Source: Aralia elata (Eukaryota; Streptophyta; Magnoliopsida; Apiales; Araliaceae). From it: a stretch of 64,000 nucleotides of DNA. The notes below the pieces were generated by a model. It had not been told where the DNA came from. It did not search any database and saw only the letters and a program-made list of their open reading frames with translations. Position numbers and translations under genes: made by a program. Every line of letters begins with the position of its first letter. The first letter of the stretch is position 1. The stretch is taken from NCBI GenBank assembly GCA_034770075.1, contig JAVJAP010000127.1:62001-126000 (forward strand), given 5' to 3'. Shown here piece after piece: positions 21,395 through 33,595 of this stretch.

Positions 21395-23034
21395 TGAAAG
21401 TAGTATGCACATAAGACAATCATATTTGATATGATGTAGCATATACTTTGTAATCTTATTCATTTATTAATAAAAGAATTGATTTTCTTAAAAGGCATTT
21501 TATATTATCTACATAGTGCTGTTATATTAAATATGATAAACCCATAGTTTTGAGCAATGCTTTTAGAATCATGATGGTGATGATGCTAATGAGATCTAAA
21601 TTCTAGATAGCTCACAAACTAAAATCGTTCATAATCGTTGGATTACTAAAAAGGAGATTAGTGAGTCCGGATAGATTAGTACATACATTGCTTGCTCTTA
21701 GGAAGAGGATGATTGATCTCATAATCATTTGTGTGGAGACACTAAAGCAAGTATGTAGGTGCTTATTGGAGAATAAGTACACTGAATGTGGCTCGCTAAG
21801 GAATACCTAATGGAGTTTTACTCGCCTGTCAATAGGAATTCCTCTAGTGATAGTAGTACAAGTGATCCTTGGACTTGAGATCATCATAGTATCTTGTATA
21901 TGCTGAGTTATACTTTGACATGTCCCTTAAGACCTTTGGGGTATATCAAAGGGTATGATTGGGTATAATAAGTTGTGCATGAAGATAGGTGAATGATCAA
22001 CAAAGAATCTACCACGTCTAGTTAAAGATGTGAATGTCCTATGTGATTTGATAAATGACAACTCAGTAGTCCTTGGCCAAGGCAGAATGAAATTAGAAAG
22101 GAGTTTCTAATTTGCATTATTTAGAGTTGTGCATTTGAAAATCGAAATACATATAATTAAATAAAATAAGACTTGACAGTAAATCCATGTCTTATATTTA
22201 ATTGGGACATTGTATGGTAGAAGGATTGAATTGTACGGTAACTATTCCTGAAAGGTTCTTTTATGATTAATGTTGAAATCTATATTATCTGGAAAGTCGT
22301 TGATCGCTAAGGGGGCTTACCCTTATTGTAGAATAAATATTATTTATTTAAATGAATTAAATAGTTTAATTTATTTATTTAAATAAGATTAAAATTGTTC
22401 TAATTGATTTATTCACAACCGGTTTAATATGGAGAACCTAAAGGGTCACACCGCAAAAGAAAAATATTTATTTAAAAAGTAAATGGCATAATTGTAATAA
22501 TAAGTTAAGTGTATTTAATTTAATCTATAGAGATAGAATAAATTAAATTGCTTAATATTTATTATTTAATATTTTAGAAATATTAAATATAAATTAATAA
22601 GAGGAGTATTATTATTATTATTACTATTACTATTATTTAATTCCTAATAGAGATTGAGAATTAATTAATAGAAGTACTCTCTCATGAATTCCTAATTGGA
22701 TTAGGAACATAATTAATTAAATGAGTTTAATTATAATAGAAACCCTAATCCTAAATAGTTTAGGGAAGGATTTTCCTACATCTATAAATAAGAGGAGTCT
22801 TATCATAGATTAGGGTTACACACTTTTGCATTAGATTGTGGAGAGTACTAGCAATTTCTATAGAGATAGAAACTAGGGTTTTGCCAACACCCAACTTCTT
22901 GAATAGCTATTCTTCCTTGGTGGATCATCTCTAGAGGCCAAACACTTGGGTGGCTAACGTTGATCAAAGGAAGGAATCTCATTGGTAGAATTCAAGGAGA
23001 ACGTAAAGGAATTGGAGGTGAACTTGTACCCGAG
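21395..23034 (+). repeat. 5' LTR of copia D, first part
   Basis: It starts TGAAAGTAGTATGCAC, identical to the 3' LTR start at 63365. The TATA box TATAAATA is at 22783-22790. Element E1 interrupts it after CCGAG at 23034; the last 179 bp of the LTR are at 57595-57773. Non-coding. Confidence 0.9.
23030..23034 (+). repeat. Target-site duplication CCGAG, left copy (E1)
   Basis: CCGAG precedes TGTCGACGC; the second copy is at 57590-57594 after the last base of E1. This pairs ends 34.6 kb apart. Confidence 0.92.
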
Positions 23035-24462
23035 TGTCGACGCTAGGAAAATCGTTTCTATGCTAATTATTACCCTTTCCAATTTTAGCCTTTTTATTAG
23101 ATGATTTTTTGGAAAAGGTCAGTACAAATGTCGACGGGGTTTTGAAAAATCGTTTTTTATGATGAGCCAATTGACCAGAGTCGCCAGTTGGTATATTTGA
23201 AATGGATATACCAACTCATCCGAGCTTCGTTTTCGTAAATCGCTGGCTCATATGTGACTCCGAATTAATTGGTCTGCAAACCGAGATAAATAGAGTTCAG
23301 GGGCTTGCTTAAGCGATGGGAAGGTGTTAGGCACCCCCGACTTCCGTGAAACACGGTTACCGCAATCTCGATGCTTTTCCTATCCTTTAATTCTTAAAAT
23401 GTGTGTGCGCCCGCGCGTGTGCCTATGTGAATGTTGTGGTGAGTTTGCGTGAAAAAAACCATTTGGTTTTTTATGAAAAGTCGTGTTTTAGTTTGAGAAT
23501 GCTTTAGAATGTCTTTCGTACTATACGAGAAAGCTTTATTTATTTATTTTTTGTGAGAAAGGTTTGATTTTAATTGTCAAAAGCTGTGAGATTTTCATTA
23601 AGAGTCGTTTTGGCAAAACAAGAGTTTTTTAAACCTTCGTCAAAATAGGAATCGAGACCTATACGTTGCTTTCATAAATAAAATAACGGGAAACTTCTAG
23701 GATCTCTTTAACCATATGCACAAAGATTTAATAAAATGTTATTTATTTTTATAAAACCATTTTTGTGATGTTTGAAAACGATTTTTTTTAGCCTTCTCGT
23801 TTAAATAGGAATCGACATTCATTAGTACTTCCAATTTTGAGTCTCGTGGTGCTAATAACCTAATTTGATTGATTTTATGGAAATCTTCATCGTTTAGCTT
23901 TGAAATCAGTTTTTGTGTCGTAAATCAAATCAATCATTAAAATGCGTGGGGGTTATTCATGGGCATGTGAGCCATCAAAATAACCCCAAACGCCCATAAT
24001 CACATATTGCACTATTACGGGGCCTTAAACCCGATTTTTAACTTGATATCGTTTTAAGGCCCGATAATTACATATTTACAATAAAGGGTACATCGACCTT
24101 ACTACATACACCCAAAAATATCCATCATCGGATTTGGACCACTAGGTCGCGTTCCTAGGCTTACACCCAAAATTGTTACACACCCACAAAATGGATACTA
24201 CAAAAAATAAACAACACCGGGTTGCCTAACACACCACAATATCCTAAAATAGCAATCTAAATACACTACGCATAATACATTACCATAACGAGCTAAAAAA
24301 AATCATCAAATGGATACCATCGGGCCATTAGGAAGAATTTCGTTCCGTTGGAACCCTCACTAATAGTCCTTAATCCATGGATCCTCAATAATATACAAGA
24401 AAAACTACATTTAATATAGCCTGAATGACAAAAAGTTTAACAAAATGATATAACAAAAATGC

Positions 24463-24473
24463 TATAAAAAAGG
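24463..24473 (+). promoter_or_regulatory. Antisense TATA box in the Tat LTR
   Basis: GCTATAAAAAAGGGC on the + strand, antisense to E1 and pointing at the antisense ORFs. The other three LTR copies keep it: + strand near 56793 (E1 5' LTR), and minus strand near 41070 and 54985 (F, as GCTATAAAAAGGGGC). Confidence 0.5.
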
Positions 24474-24699
24474 GCTTTTCACCTTGCAAATGACACCACG
24501 ATGCGTATAAACTCGTACATTAAATAGAGTAGAAAGTGTATGTGATACAATCTAACAAAAGGGTTATAAATCCTTACTTTTTCTCTCTTTTCTCTTCTCT
24601 CCTGCTGCTGCTTGCTGCTGCTTCTTCCCCTTTTTTTTTCTTTCAAACTCCCTGTCTCCCTCGATGAAAAATGAAGAACTACATTGATAAAGGCTGCCA

Positions 24700-24846
24700 G
24701 AGGCAGCCGTAGATTGATCCGCGGCTTGGCCGCAGATTGATCTGTGGCTAGCCTCGGTTCCCCCGCGCCGCGCTCGGTTCCCTCGCGCCGCACTCGAGTG
24801 CCGTGTCGTCAGTCGTCCCATCATTGGCCGCAGATTGATCTGCGGC
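24700..24846 (+). repeat. GC-rich dyad cluster in the Tat LTR
   Basis: Units of the type GCCGC(A/G)GAT-TG-ATCTGCGGC. The copy at 24827-24846 has perfect 9-bp arms around TG. Equivalent clusters are at about 40683-40835, 54618-54735 and 57030-57175. Confidence 0.7.
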
Positions 24847-25074
24847 TGGCTGGGCTCATTTTCTCGATTTTTGTACCGCACCTCGATTCTCGTGTCGTAC
24901 TATTGGTTTTTGCTGAAAGGCTTGTATTTTGCAGTCAGGGAACCGCTGGGAAACGTGCCATATCATTCAGGAAATGCTCGTTTCGAATAGCTGCGACATG
25001 ACATAGGATTCGTATTTGGAGCTTGGTTTCCAGGGGCGCTGCCCCCCGACCCCCACTAGCTCACCGGCGAGTAG

Positions 25075-25076
25075 GT
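25075..25076 (+). other. Conserved antisense splice donor near the LTR end
   Basis: GTAG|GTAAGCG in this copy and the ideal CAG|GTAAGCG in the other three LTRs. It is antisense to the element, 188 bp before the LTR edge and upstream of the antisense ORFs. Acceptors fitting it lie at 25467-25468 and 26832-26833. Confidence 0.5.
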
Positions 25077-25263
25077 AAGCGTAGTGGCCATTAGTCGATT
25101 CCTGATATCCGTTCGTTGTCGTGTCGGCTTTGATTGCAAGTCGTTAAGGTGGCTTTGAGTGTTCGTACTTATGTCCACCTTTCGTTCTCGTAGGCTGGGT
25201 TAATTACCGATTTTGCCCTCCTGTCAGGGTTAATATACGAAGTGCAAAATTTGGGTGTCTACA

Positions 25264-25468
25264 GCTGCCCCTCTTTATCATGTTTATGAAATGTTAAATG
25301 AAATGAACATGATAAAGAAGTAGACACCCGATGCATGAATGACGGTGCATAAGAATGGCAGTACATACATGATGCAATACATATAGCTCATGATGCAACA
25401 CAAGATGTAAGACATGCTGTTGGAGGTTGATGCTGTTGGAGGTATCTATGCGACGCCCTTCCCTGCAG
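25264..25468 (-). other. E1 3' UTR end with polypurine tract
   Basis: The minus strand reads GATAAAGAGGGGCAGC directly before the LTR start (25277-25264), a typical polypurine tract. The rest is a non-coding repeat of CATGATAAAG and GATGCA-type words, shared with F (54000-54202). Confidence 0.7.
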
Positions 25469-26624
25469 ACCGAGCTACTCGTGACATTCTGCTCCGGCAC
25501 CTGTTCCTGACTATTATGAGGGGTTGTTCCTAGGGAACAACTCTTCTACCATTCATTTCAGCGTTGTCGGAGCCATCAAGGATGTGGATCGGATCGGTGA
25601 TTATGACTAGGGGTCCTTCACTTTCGCCTATTTCCTCCATGGTCTCCGTCTTCGCTCAGAGGGACAAACAGACGCTTGGCTTGGGTTTTACCCCTTTCTG
25701 CTAGTAAGCCTTCTTTTCTTACTGCACTTCCTATCATTTCATTTCCTTCTCTGCAACTGTCGGTTACTCATGTCGTTTCTTGTCTCTGTTCACAGTTCTG
25801 GGCGTACGAGCGACTCCCATGCCTGAGGCCTATCACGACTCTCGGTCTGGATACCTATCCCAGGGGTTGGCGGTGGCACCACAGTACTTTGGAGGAGGTC
25901 CCGGTGTCTGGCAGGTTCGCCCACTGCCGTATTCAATTGGAGTTAATCACCGCCGCTGAGGTCGTCTGGACTCCTTATCTTTCTGAGCATCTGACTGTGG
26001 GGTTTACAGACGGATATCCCTCCGGCCCAGAGTTCGCACTTTCCACTCGTCGCCTTACTTTGCAGAGTGTTGTTGGATGGGTGATGTATTTGGGAGAGCG
26101 CGCATTCAGATGCGTAACTGGAGAGATCCGTATTCCGCACTCCCTCCCCTTCACTACATCCTGGCCGGTGTACTCTCAGCCCTCAGGGATTATGCTGGAG
26201 GGAGAGGATGGCCTGACACTTTCTTCAGGTCCCAGCACGAGTGAGGCTTTCCGTACCTCGTGGGTGCCCCGCACTATCGGTCCTCAGACTCGGGCCACAT
26301 TTTTCTCGGAGATATGGTCTCTGATCGGTGATGATAACTGATTGGGCTACCTGTGTTCGGGCTCCTACCCATGCTGAGCAGATTGCTACTCTGACCCGCC
26401 AGGTGGACCAGCTATCCTTATATCTTTGGGTGTTAGGCCGGACCCCAGAGGATACTTATGCGTATGACCCTGACAGTGCGGGTTTCGATGCAGGCTCGAG
26501 CTCATTTGATGCCCCAGTGCACCCATATATCCCAGATCTTAACTTTGGGGCTTCGACTTCGACTTCTACTCCGGGGGATCAGTTTGAGAACCCCGACTTC
26601 ATAGACGATATTACTTTTGAGTAG
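25469..26624 (+). pseudogene. Antisense ORF 1 of E1: plant mobile domain (aminotransferase-like) protein, two exons
   Basis: It lies on the strand opposite E1 gag-pol, between integrase and the 3' LTR. Exon 1 (25469-25703) follows a CCCTGCAG acceptor. A 92-bp GT-AG intron (25704-25795) restores the frame into exon 2, which opens with FWAYERLP, the conserved WAYER-type block of plant mobile domains. Exon 2 continues to 26341; a frameshift there moves to the frame ending at 26624 with a Gln/Leu-rich coiled-coil-like stretch and a Ser/Asp-rich tail. An in-frame TAG near 25607 replaces a likely Trp. The domain call rests on block similarity, not a search. Element F lacks this gene entirely and has a tandem array in its place. 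The true start is unseen and may lie in a spliced LTR leader. Confidence 0.65.
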
Positions 26625-26833
26625 ATCATGATAGGATAGGGCTTTTTTGTACTTGAACCTGTTCAATTTCTTTTTCCATTTCATGCACTATGTATTGAAC
26701 TCCTTTATTTATTTATGCACAGTTTTATCATTGTGATAATTCAATTGCCCTATTATTAACTGTATGATGCATGCTTTTTATTCATGGATAGATAATGACC
26801 CCTGTACAGTTTTTTTGACACTATTTTTCACAG
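26625..26833 (+). other. Spacer between the antisense ORFs
   Basis: AT-rich, ending in a pyrimidine tract and TTTTTCACAG acceptor-like site directly before the second antisense ORF. F keeps the same acceptor (minus strand, 52226). Confidence 0.5.
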
Positions 26834-28479
26834 ATGTCGTCACCAGACACCGTAGTACGTTTGGATCTCGGTCCTCCCACAGGGTTGGTTGGCAGGCTTT
26901 TCTGCTGGTTGGACAGTTTGTCGCCGGGCGACAGGGTTATTGCAGATGGTCTTTTGGGACATTCCTGGTCCTTATTATCCTTTCAGGTGCTGGCGGGCTT
27001 TACGGAGGGTATTCTGAGCTATTGGGCCCCTGCCCGTCAGGTGTTCAGATTAGGGACAGTGGAGCTGACCCCTACTTTCGAGGAGTATGCCCGCTTTACC
27101 GGCTTGTCTTTGGATGGTCCTTGTGCCAGGGTCATAGCTGGTCCCATGCGCCGTCAGTTCTTGACTTTTACTGGGTTGCGGAGGACAGTTCTGTTATCGG
27201 TGATCACATCAGACCATCTCGTTCCCCTTCATTTCCTGATTGACCGATTCGGCTCACCCGACAGTTTTCATCTATTCTCTGGTGATTTTTCCGTATCTGA
27301 GGAGCGTTAGGGCGCTTTGAGAGTAGATGTTTTGATGGCTTGTGTTATCTCAGTTTTGTATTTGCCATCCGATCTGATCTGTTGGATATGCGAGTTATTG
27401 CGGCCACTAGAGCCCTTCAGGAGGACCACACCATTATTCCCATGATACATGCAGACACCTACATGTCAGCCTCATATTGTCAGTCTTTCCGAGGCAGAGT
27501 ATTCAGAGGAAGCTCTGTTTTGTTGTATGTATGGTTTATGAGCCATCTCAGCCCCATCGGTCATTTCCATCGCCATAGATTTTGCTTGAGCCATGACATA
27601 GCCATGCAATTTTCGTTCCGTCCCGTGAGCCGTATTGATGCGGCTTCCTGGATAGAATTCTTATCGGCTATTGAGGAGCCCTTTCATCTCTTGATCTATT
27701 CGGGTTATTGCTCCTTCATGAGCTTCTCGACTCATGTGCCCACCTTGGATTTCATCTCTATTTCTGGCTTGAGGGGCGTGATGACTTATCATCCCTTGGC
27801 GGTTATGGGGCAGTTTGATCAGATACAGGATTTTCACCCTTTCACGGGTGTAGCCGACTACCGATTCCTCATATCACCCCAGACAGAGAGAGATCTACTA
27901 CGGGTATATGATCTTTGGTATCGCAGGATCTTTGCCGAGTATAGTGAGAGTTGTCCCATTCAGACATCTGCTTATGTGTAATGGTTGCACGGAGACTCTG
28001 ATATGGTTGGTTTGAATCAGACTGGAGTATTTGATGACTCTCTAGTGATTTTCACAGATGATACCACCCCAGAGGTATTTATTCCTCCTAAATATACAGA
28101 GATGATGTCCAGATATGATTTTGAAGGCTTCTCCACTCCCGCCCATATTCCGTATTCCATCTCAGCTGATTCTGCCCCTAGTCGGGTTACTGAGTATAGT
28201 CGGATCCGACTGGCCTTAATTACTACTGAGGCTGAGAGGGACGCTGCTCTTGTTAAGAGAGATGTTGCTATTCTGGCCAGAGATGCTGCCCTCACTGACA
28301 GAGACGCCATTGTATTGCAGACTAGGGCAGTTATAGATGCTCACTCTGAGACTGTTAGCCGAGCCACTACTTTATTGGATCGCATCGACATGATGGGGCA
28401 GCAGATTACAGGGGACGCCAATGCTTCAGATCTATCCACCACCTTATTCATCCTGCTTCAGTTAGTTTCAGATTTGTAG
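26834..28479 (+). pseudogene. Antisense ORF 2 of E1: DUF7745/plant-mobile-domain-like protein with C-terminal coiled coil
   Basis: It opens at ATG 26834 right after a splice-acceptor-like CAG. The N-terminal block RLGTVELTPTFEEYARFTGL and the later VWFMSHLSP block are those I associate with plant DUF7745/mobile-domain proteins. The C-terminus has seven-residue repeats of the (A/E)RDAAL type, a predicted coiled coil. Breaks: TAG at 27308 (F has Trp), a one-base loss near 27355, and TAA at 27979 (F has Gln). The same ORF is present in F (52225-50578, minus) with different lesions, so it was coding when the family was active. Its role is unknown; mobile-domain proteins in plants are linked to transposon silencing, but no function is claimed here. 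Confidence 0.65.
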
Positions 28480-28996
28480 ATCATTTTATTTTCTGCATAG
28501 ACTATGTCAGTTTCATCGGTTATCGAAAGAGAAATCTTGTAACAAAATGACTTATATATATAGACATGCATTTAAATTTAGTCATTTTCCCTTTTTTGTC
28601 GTATCGTTGCCTTTCAGTGGATCCTCATTTTATCTAGCTAACCACGATTTTGATATTTCGCCCTCTTTCTCTTCTTAAGTCTTGATAGAGATTTGACAGA
28701 TATTGTCGCACACCCTGTTGATTTCATCGGACTGAGTCTTAGATTTTGGCTAACTGTTTGGTTGGGTTAGGGTTATGTCATTTGAGATGAAGCTGATTAG
28801 GTGGCTGGTTTCGGGAAGGTTTCGAGGGTATAGGAAGGTTTTTCTGGCTGTTGGGAATCTGTTTTGGTTAGAGAAAGTATTATTTTGTGAAGAAATGGAC
28901 CGTTCCCTGATGGCTGCCTACATACTCCCATAAGTCGGGAGTTCAGGTCCTACGTAGTTCGTTCTTCAAAGAAAGAGGAGAAAACGATGATTTTTT
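28480..28996 (-). other. E1 spacer between integrase and the antisense ORFs
   Basis: Non-coding and matched by 50059-50577 in F. It contains the probable convergent 3' ends of the sense (gag-pol) and antisense transcripts. Confidence 0.5.
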
Positions 28997-31607
28997 TTAA
29001 GCGTAGAACCGCTTCACCGAGTCAGAATTGATGGGCTGTGGAAACACCTCACCGTCCATCTCTTGCAATATGAGGGCTCCTCCGGATAGCACTTTCTTAA
29101 TCACAAAAGGTCCTTCCCAGCTCGGGGTAAACTTCCCTTTGGCTTCGTCTTGACAAGGCATGACTCTTTTTAGCACTAGGTCATTTGAACTTCCGAGGTC
29201 TTATCTTTTTATCGTATGATCGAGAGATTCTTTGCTGATATAACTGACTGTGCAAAATAGCAGCGACCCTCCTTTCATCAATTAGGGCCAATTGGTCGTA
29301 CCGACTTTGCATCCAATCCTCCTCGTTTATCTGAGCATCAATCAAGATTCTGAGGGATGCCATCTCAACCTCAACTGGCAGAACAGCCTCCATTCCGTAT
29401 ACCAAAGCGTAAGGGGTTGCCCCTGTAGAAGTACGCACCGACGTTCTGTACGCCAATAGGTGAGAGGTAGCAGATCCGGCCATCCCTGATGATTGGCTGA
29501 CATTCTCGCCATGATCTTCTTGATATTCTTATTTGCAGCCTCCACTGCCCCATTCATCTTAGGACGGTAAATGACAAAATTGAGGTGTTTGATCTTAAAC
29601 TGGTCACATAATTCCTTCATGAGGGCATTATTCAAATTCTTGGCATTGTCGGAGACTAAGACCTCAGGTTGTCCGTATCGGCAAATGACATTATTCCTGA
29701 TGAAACAGACGATGATCTCCTGAGTTACTATGGGGAAAGAAGCTGCTTCTACCCATTTAGTGAAGTAATCGATCATGATGAAGATAAATCGGTGTCCGTT
29801 GCTTGCTTTGGGCTCTACTGGTCTAATTACATCCATACCCCACATTGAGAATGGCCAAGGGGAGGTCATACAATATAGTTCATTGGGAGGCGCATGGATT
29901 ACATTACCGTGCGCCTGGCATTGGTAACATCATTTGACATGATCATCGTAGTCGGCTTTCAGTGTTAACCACTAATGCCCCGTTCTCAAGATCTTTTTGG
30001 CCAGCATCGGTCCACTCATGTGTGGCCCACACACTCCACCATGTATTTCGTCCATAATCTTTTGGGCCCGCATTTCATTTACACATCGCAACAATCCCAA
30101 ACCGGCATCCCTTTTGTACAATGAATCCCCGCTCAGATAAAACCTCATTGCCATCTTTTGGATTCTTAACCTCTCAGCTCGGCTTGCTTGGTCGGGAATG
30201 GATCTATCCCTCAGACACTCCCTTATGTTGTGATACCAAGGCTGCTTTGGCAGAACCACCTCCTCCGATAATACTGCCACATACTCCTCGTATGTCGGGG
30301 CATTCTGTACTGCTATTTCAATATGTGGAACGTCCCTACTTTTGATTATATGGATTAAGGAAGCAAGAGTTGCCAATACATCGGCAAAATCATTCCGTCC
30401 CCGGGGGATATGTCGAAAAGCGATATCTTCAAACTCTCGCATCAATTGGATAACACATCGGTGGTATGGAAGTAACCGGAGCTCCTTAGTGTTATACACC
30501 CCGATCGCGTGTCTAATTACCAGCTCTGAATCCCCGAACACTGCTAGTCTCTTCACTCCCATATCGCGGGCAAAACGGAGTCCCAATATACATCCCTCAT
30601 ACTCAGCTTTGTTATTTGAATTACTGAACTGCAATTTAGTGGCCACGGGGTATTGCTCTCCAGTGATAGAGACCAGGACTGCTCCGGCTCCTGCCCCTTC
30701 AGCATTCATGGCACCATCAAAATACAACTTCCAGAACTGCCCCTCGTCATCACATCTCGTGTGTAAGACCCAAAATACATCTTCGCCCGACAAAGGAGTT
30801 TCTAAAGGCTTCATCCCCCCTGCTGGCATTGTTGATAACTGATCTGCAATTCCCTGCCCTTTCATGGCTTTTTGAGTTATGTATACGATGTCAAACTGTT
30901 GTATGATTAACTGCCACCTTGACAATCGACAGTTCAACATTGGCCTTTCAAAGATATACTTCAGGGGATCCATTCTCGATATCAGGTACGTAGTGTGCCC
31001 ATGGAGATAGTGCTGTAATCTCACTGCAGCCCACGCCAAAGCACAACAGGTCCTTTCGATGGGGGTGTAATTCTGTTCACATCGGCTAAATCTCTTGCTG
31101 AGGTAATAGATGGCCTGCTCTTGGCCTAATTCATTCTTCTGTCCCAGCATACATCCCATCGCACTGGTGCTTCTGTCAGCTGCTTCTTAATGGTCTGAAA
31201 GGCTTTCTGGCATTGCTTATTCCACTCTTGGGAGACATCTTTCCTTAACAGTTTAAAAATCGGCTCGCATGTAGTTGTCAAGTGGGATATGAAGCGGCTG
31301 ATGAAGTTTATTCTTTCCAGAAATCCTCTTATCTCCTTTTTCTGTGCGAGGTGCCGGCATATCCACAATGGCCTTAATCTTCGCCGGATCCAACTCAATG
31401 CCCCGATTACTAACCAGGAATCCCAAGAGCTTGCCCGACTGCACTCCGAAAGCACACTTTGCCGGATTGAGCTTCAAATTATATTTTTTGAGCCGATCGA
31501 ATAGCTTTTTGAGATGGGTTATATGATCAGATTCTACCCTCGATTTCACGATAATGTCATCCACGTAGACCTCTATCTCCTTGTGCATCATGTCGTGGAA
31601 CAGGGCC
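28997..31607 (-). pseudogene. E1 pol, 3' part: RT end, two RNase H domains, integrase
   Basis: Minus strand. It opens with RT after YVDD (31612-31253), where a frameshift moves to 31455-31126. Then come a Ty3-type RNase H with the RFSRCEQNYTPIERT block, a second archaeal-type RNase H (FDGAMNAEGAGAGA, DSELV) that is the Tat-clade signature, and integrase with HHCC and D,D,E (MWGMDV near 29840, VSDNAKN near 29670, AVEAANKN near 29530). It ends at 28997. Frameshifts are present near 29950 and 29400; F shows the intact arrangement. Confidence 0.85.
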
Positions 31608-31612
31608 ATCAT
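31608..31612 (+). repeat. Target-site duplication ATCAT, left copy (solo LTR G)
   Basis: ATCAT at 31608-31612 and 34352-34356 flank G exactly. The E1 RT sequence continues across when G and one copy are removed; F shows the uninterrupted site. Confidence 0.9.
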
Positions 31613-32311
31613 TATAAGATCCCGACTTTATGAAATAAAAGTTCATTATTTTCTTTATGATTATTCTTTTAAATAGTAAAGTGCTTAATTGTTATAAATG
31701 ATAGTTAAGGGTGTTATATGCAAATTATCTGATAAACAGTGCATGTCGGGGAATATTCTTTTTGTCGGGGAATATTCTTTTTGTCGGAGAATATTATATT
31801 CGGTATCGTACGACGGCGCCGAAATGGCAATATTGTCAACGATAGTGGGCCCCATTGTCGGATACTGAAAACGACAGTATTTGTCAACAGTATTATCACC
31901 TGCAACTGTTAAAATACCCGGTAATAAAAAGAACAGTAAAACGCGTTAGTCCACAGTAGTACGCGGTATTTCACAAGCACACGGTGTTGCATAGTATTTT
32001 ATATTATTGATTCAATAATTGATAAAGTAGCTATTGCACAATATTTTGATTCAATAATTGTTACAGTAGCATCTGCATAATACTTTTTCATTATTTTGTC
32101 ATGACACTGTAACTCATATTATTTGATATGATATTTAGCATTATTGACAATGTCTAGAAATTCTGTCAAGGAAAAAGGTTATTTAATTGCGCGCCATTTA
32201 TACGGAAGGCCCCCTTTTTCCTGGGAATGATCTGGTTGTCAATATTATAAGTCTAAAATAGTGTTGATTAAAAATACGTGAAGCGTTTGTTGTAAGTTAA
32301 CTTATTTTTCT

Positions 32312-32420
32312 GTGGGACCCACACTTTATTTCGTGGGACCCATAACTATTTGACCGGTGGGACCCACAAATTATTTTTGTAGAATAATTTCTTCATATTA
32401 TATTTTTTCGTGGGACCCAC
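32312..32420 (+). promoter_or_regulatory. Four GTGGGACCCAC palindromes upstream of the TATA box in G
   Basis: Copies at 32312-32322, 32333-32343 (last base T), 32357-32367 and 32410-32420. GTGGGNCCCAC is the palindromic consensus I know for TCP transcription factors. They lie about 200-310 bp before the TATA box. Confidence 0.6.
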
Positions 32421-32883
32421 ATGTCATTCAATAGTAATTACCGTCAGTAAATAGTTAATTCAGTTTTTATTTTACCTTAGGGTTAAAAACCTAAGTGAAA
32501 GCATATTCTAAGAATATACTATGGCATAAAGTATATTAAAAGAATATGACAAGGGTATAAGAGTAATAAACCAAGAAAATTTAGGAAAAAGACTATAATG
32601 CCTTCACCTTGATTTTCCTATAAATAGGGAGGGTTTGTTTAAGAAATTTTCACACCTTCATTGCTTATACTTTCTCTCTCTCTAAATTTCTTGAGTTCTC
32701 TTAGTGTGCTAGGCTATTGTGAGTATTTGTGAGAATACTAGTATTATCCGAAGTTAGTAAACTTCATAGAAAGTAACATCCAGTCACTTGTTAACTAAGG
32801 TAGGGAATATCATTTCTTTCATACTCATAAATAATATCATTTGCTTTCATGTTCGTAAGTGATATTATACTCATAAAGGTTGT

Positions 32884-33172
32884 TATTCATTCTGTATTAA
32901 TTTGTGGGGATAACCTGTCCGTGCGGTATGACGCATGCCTGGTGAATATCCTTTTGTATTCATTCCTTATTATTCTATGGGAATAACCTGTAAGTACGAG
33001 TGTCGTAACTGGTGAATACCCTTCTGTATTCATTCCTTATTAATCTATGGGTATAATTTGTTCGTGCGGATTGACGCATACCTCATGAATAACCCGTCGT
33101 ATTCATTACTTATTAATCTTTCGTGAAAATAATCTGTTTACGCGAATTATCGCATGACGGGTGAAAATCCAT
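32884..33172 (+). repeat. Four-copy tandem repeat of about 72 bp in G
   Basis: Units start with TATTCATT at 32884, 32957, 33027 and 33100, each followed by a (T/A)ATAA(C/T)-CTGT-type block and a GTGAATA-type block. Copies are diverged. It lies downstream of the TATA box, in the transcribed part. Confidence 0.7.
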
Positions 33173-33595
33173 TTGCAGTTTCATATATTCTGTTATACTC
33201 GTATAACGTATCATTTCTTTTGTACTCTTTAAGGGATATCTTTTTCTTTCACATTTCTCCATTCATGATAAGAAATCTTTGTTTGTTTCCAAAACTTTAT
33301 TTTTAAATGGAGAAAATCCCTGAAAATTAGTAGAATATCCTTAATAGTTTGTGCTTCATCTAATATCTTTTCACTTGAATCTTTCTATTTCATTTTATAC
33401 GTTATAGTTGAAGCATGAAATAATTTCTTGAATATCATTCTTGAATTTGACTCCACAATTTGGTCATCATGTTGGCAATTTGGTCAATCTTTGATACTGA
33501 TTAAATTATAAAGCTTTTCTTATCCTTAATCTCACTGTATCATTGTCATCATCCTCATCCTCATACTTAAATTGTGGTGATAGTTCTCTTTGGCC

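Larger units (their letters stand above)
23035..25263 (-). repeat. 3' LTR of E1
   Basis: 2229 bp; on the minus strand it runs TGTAGACACC to GCGTCGACA. Four LTR copies of this family are in the window (E1 5' and 3', F 5' and 3'). On the opposite (+) strand it has a conserved TATA box (24463), a GC-rich dyad cluster (about 24700-24846) and a splice donor (25075). Open frames across it on both strands (for example 24744-25001) recur in all copies but have no recognisable domain. Confidence 0.9.

Noticed and set aside
23400..23430. CRISPR-like or simple GTGT/CGCG repeat near the Tat LTR start
   Set aside because: Short GTGTG/CGCG simple sequence present in all LTR copies; no spacer-repeat structure.
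30121..30842. Plus-strand frames opposite the E1 RNase H (also 48207-48761 minus in F)
   Set aside because: Shadow of the RNase H coding strand, conserved only because the sense strand is.
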